Shown here: positions 62,613 through 64,000 of the stretch, piece after piece | Numbering within the stretch: position 1 is the stretch's first letter | How the letters are laid out: every line of letters begins with the position of its first letter | Origin: Arthrobacter bambusae | GTDB taxonomy: Bacteria; Actinomycetota; Actinomycetes; Actinomycetales; Micrococcaceae | Length of the DNA stretch: 64,000 bases | Assembly (NCBI RefSeq): GCF_022606295.1 | Contig: NZ_JAHHZS010000012.1 | Coordinates: forward strand, 1-64,000 | Reading direction: 5' to 3' | Translations under genes and position numbers: made by a program | The notes under the pieces: generated by a model | What the model was told of the DNA's origin: nothing | Database searches by the model: none | Seen by the model: only the letters and a program-made list of their open reading frames with translations

Positions 62613-64000
62613 GCAGGACCACTTCGAAGAAAGCCAGTACCAGGACGGCCGTCCGGTGGGCGGCGGCGTGTGGCGTGGCGGCCATCGGGCTCGGGGTGGC
62701 GGCCGGCGAACTGCTGGCCGGTTTCCTGAGCCCGTCCGTCTCGCCCGTCACCGCATTGGGCGGGGTAGTGATCGACGCCGTGCCGGGTTGGGCCAAGGAA
62801 CTGGCCGTCAACCTCTTCGGCACGTCCGACAAATTGGCCCTGATCGTCAGCATCGCCTTGGTGACCGTAGTCCTCGCCGCGGTCGCCGGCCTCCTGGAGT
62901 ATCGGCGAAAGGGAGCGGGACTGGCGCTCGCCTTGCTCGCTGGAGCAGCGGGACTGGCTGCCGTGCTGACCCGGGCCCAGGCCGCGCCCACAGCGGCGGT
63001 CGCCCCCGTCGTGGCCACCATGGTCACCATGCTTTTCCTCCGGCTCCTGATCCAGCGCCTCGAAACCTGGCGCCCCGTGCCCGAGGCGGCGGACATGCCA
63101 TTGGCCCGCCGAAGCTTCATGCAATTGTTCGGTGGAACCGCGATCGCTGCGGTCGCCGTCGGGATCGTCACGACCCTCGTGCGGAGGGCCGGAACGGTGG
63201 CATCGGACTTCCGCAACGGCTTGGCACTACCCGCCCCGGTGACTCCTCCGGAAAAGATTCCCGACGGCGCCGCGCTCACCTTGGCGGGGCTTCAGCCGCT
63301 CGTCACGCCGAACCCCGACTTCTACCGGATCGACACTGCCCTGATCCCGCCGGCCGTGAATCCGCCGGACTGGACCCTCAAAGTGACCGGCCTGGTGGAG
63401 CGCGAAGTCACCTTGGATTTCGCCACGCTGCTCACCAAACCGATGATCGAGCGCTACGTGACCATCGCTTGCGTGTCCAACGAAGTAGGCGGAGACCTGA
63501 TCGGCAACGCACTCTGGCTCGGCTGGCCGGTCCGCGAACTCCTCGCCATGGCCGGACCCAAGCCCGGGGCGGACATGGTGCTGTCCCGCAGCACGGACGG
63601 CTGGACCGCCGGAACCCCCCTCGAAGCGCTCACCGACAATCGGGACGCGCTCCTCGCCGTCGGAATGAACGGCGAACCCCTGCCGATCGAGCACGGCTTC
63701 CCCGTCCGGATGATCGTCCCCGGCCTCTACGGATATGTTTCGGCCACCAAATGGCTGACGGAACTGAAGGTCACCCGTTTCGCCGACGACCAAGGCTACT
63801 GGGTACCGCGCGGGTGGAGCGACCACGGTCCCGTCAAGACGCAGTCCCGCATCGACGTGCCCCGGGACGGCCGCTCGGTCAAGGCCGGAACGGTCCAGTT
63901 CGGCGGTGTCGCGTGGGCCCAACACCGTGGAGTTTCCAGGGTGGAGGTGCGCGTCGACCGCGGCACTTGGCAGGAAGCCAAACTCGCGCCGGGGATCTCC
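62609..64000 (+). CDS. Membrane-anchored molybdopterin-dependent oxidoreductase (partial)
   Basis: 464 codons are present; the gene runs off the right edge. The N-terminal 200 residues have about four transmembrane helices. The sulfite-oxidase-family molybdopterin domain follows, with the metal-ligand Cys288 in TIACVSNEVGGDLIGNA, then the dimerisation domain starting near GVAWAQHRG. It resembles YedY/SUOX-type proteins, some of which reduce or oxidise sulfur compounds. The ATG overlaps the kinase stop (ATGA). Confidence 0.9.
   Translation, partial: MSRTTSKKASTRTAVRWAAACGVAAIGLGVAAGELLAGFLSPSVSPVTALGGVVIDAVPGWAKELAVNLFGTSDKLALIVSIALVTVVLAAVAGLLEYRRKGAGLALALLAGAAGLAAVLTRAQAAPTAAVAPVVATMVTMLFLRLLIQRLETWRPVPEAADMPLARRSFMQLFGGTAIAAVAVGIVTTLVRRAGTVASDFRNGLALPAPVTPPEKIPDGAALTLAGLQPLVTPNPDFYRIDTALIPPAVNPPDWTLKVTGLVEREVTLDFATLLTKPMIERYVTIACVSNEVGGDLIGNALWLGWPVRELLAMAGPKPGADMVLSRSTDGWTAGTPLEALTDNRDALLAVGMNGEPLPIEHGFPVRMIVPGLYGYVSATKWLTELKVTRFADDQGYWVPRGWSDHGPVKTQSRIDVPRDGRSVKAGTVQFGGVAWAQHRGVSRVEVRVDRGTWQEAKLAPGIS

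Noticed and set aside
1..64000. tRNA, rRNA or tmRNA genes
   Set aside because: I found no cloverleaf or rRNA-like sequence on reading the intergenic regions; a covariance-model scan would be decisive.

Overview
This 64-kb window is a piece of chromosome from a high-GC actinobacterium. Gene content, GTG/TTG start use and gene order fit the Micrococcaceae, most likely Arthrobacter or a close relative (Pseudarthrobacter, Paenarthrobacter). The genus is inferred from protein features and synteny, not from a marker gene. I see no rRNA, tRNA, insertion sequence, prophage or CRISPR array.

Layout. 1-6.4 kb: accessory genes (TmrB-like kinase, ASCH protein, DUF805 protein, SGNH hydrolase, HSL-type esterase, glutaryl-CoA-dehydrogenase-like enzyme behind a perfect operator, M23-like secreted protein). 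6.8-11.9 kb: core block rpsB-tsf-pyrH-frr-cdsA-DivIVA-like. 11.9-13.8 kb: three small membrane or secreted proteins. 13.8-26.9 kb: branched-chain amino acid catabolism: an Lrp-type regulator divergent from bkdABC (E1 alpha, E1 beta, E2), then a TetR regulator divergent from a seven-gene operon (methylcrotonyl-CoA carboxylase beta and alpha, acyl-CoA dehydrogenase, CoA-transferase A and B, MaoC hydratase, CitE-like lyase). This is the gene set of Mycobacterium tuberculosis Rv2495c-Rv2506, used for leucine and itaconate breakdown. 26.9-33.3 kb: lipase-maturation-factor-like protein, then dxr - site-2 protease - YciI - ispG - GNAT. 33.4-35.6 kb: an ABC exporter operon ending in its own TetR gene, with a perfect palindrome at its promoter. 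36.0-41.6 kb: proS, TauE/SafE, an APH(6)-like kinase, VIT1/CCC1 and a DUF4439 protein. 41.7-57.7 kb: translation and RNA block rimP-nusA-ylxR-infB-rbfA-(guanine deaminase, aminotransferase)-truB-two membrane proteins-ribF-kynA-rpsO-pnp-M16 protease. 57.7-64 kb: a tandem repeat array, DUF1579 protein, small hypothetical, moaD, moaA, and a two-component system translationally coupled to a membrane-anchored molybdopterin oxidoreductase that runs off the right edge.

How the genes work together. BkdABC would turn branched-chain 2-keto acids into acyl-CoAs. The adjacent operon would take isovaleryl-CoA through methylcrotonyl-CoA and methylglutaconyl-CoA to HMG-CoA, acetyl-CoA and acetoacetate, with the CoA-transferase activating acetoacetate. 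MoaA and MoaD make precursors of the cofactor needed by the oxidoreductase nearby.

Most unusual points: (i) a four-copy 105-bp tandem array of hairpin units at 57697-58103; (ii) two dispersed ~70-bp hairpin elements, at 18175-18244 and 33370-33438, both beside the 3' end of a TetR gene, one of them supplying that gene's last codons and stop; (iii) a tryptophan 2,3-dioxygenase gene whose conserved 21-residue N-terminus lies in a different frame with an ATGA stop/start overlap; (iv) an M23-like gene with no stop codon until 257 codons into the antisense strand of its convergent neighbour.
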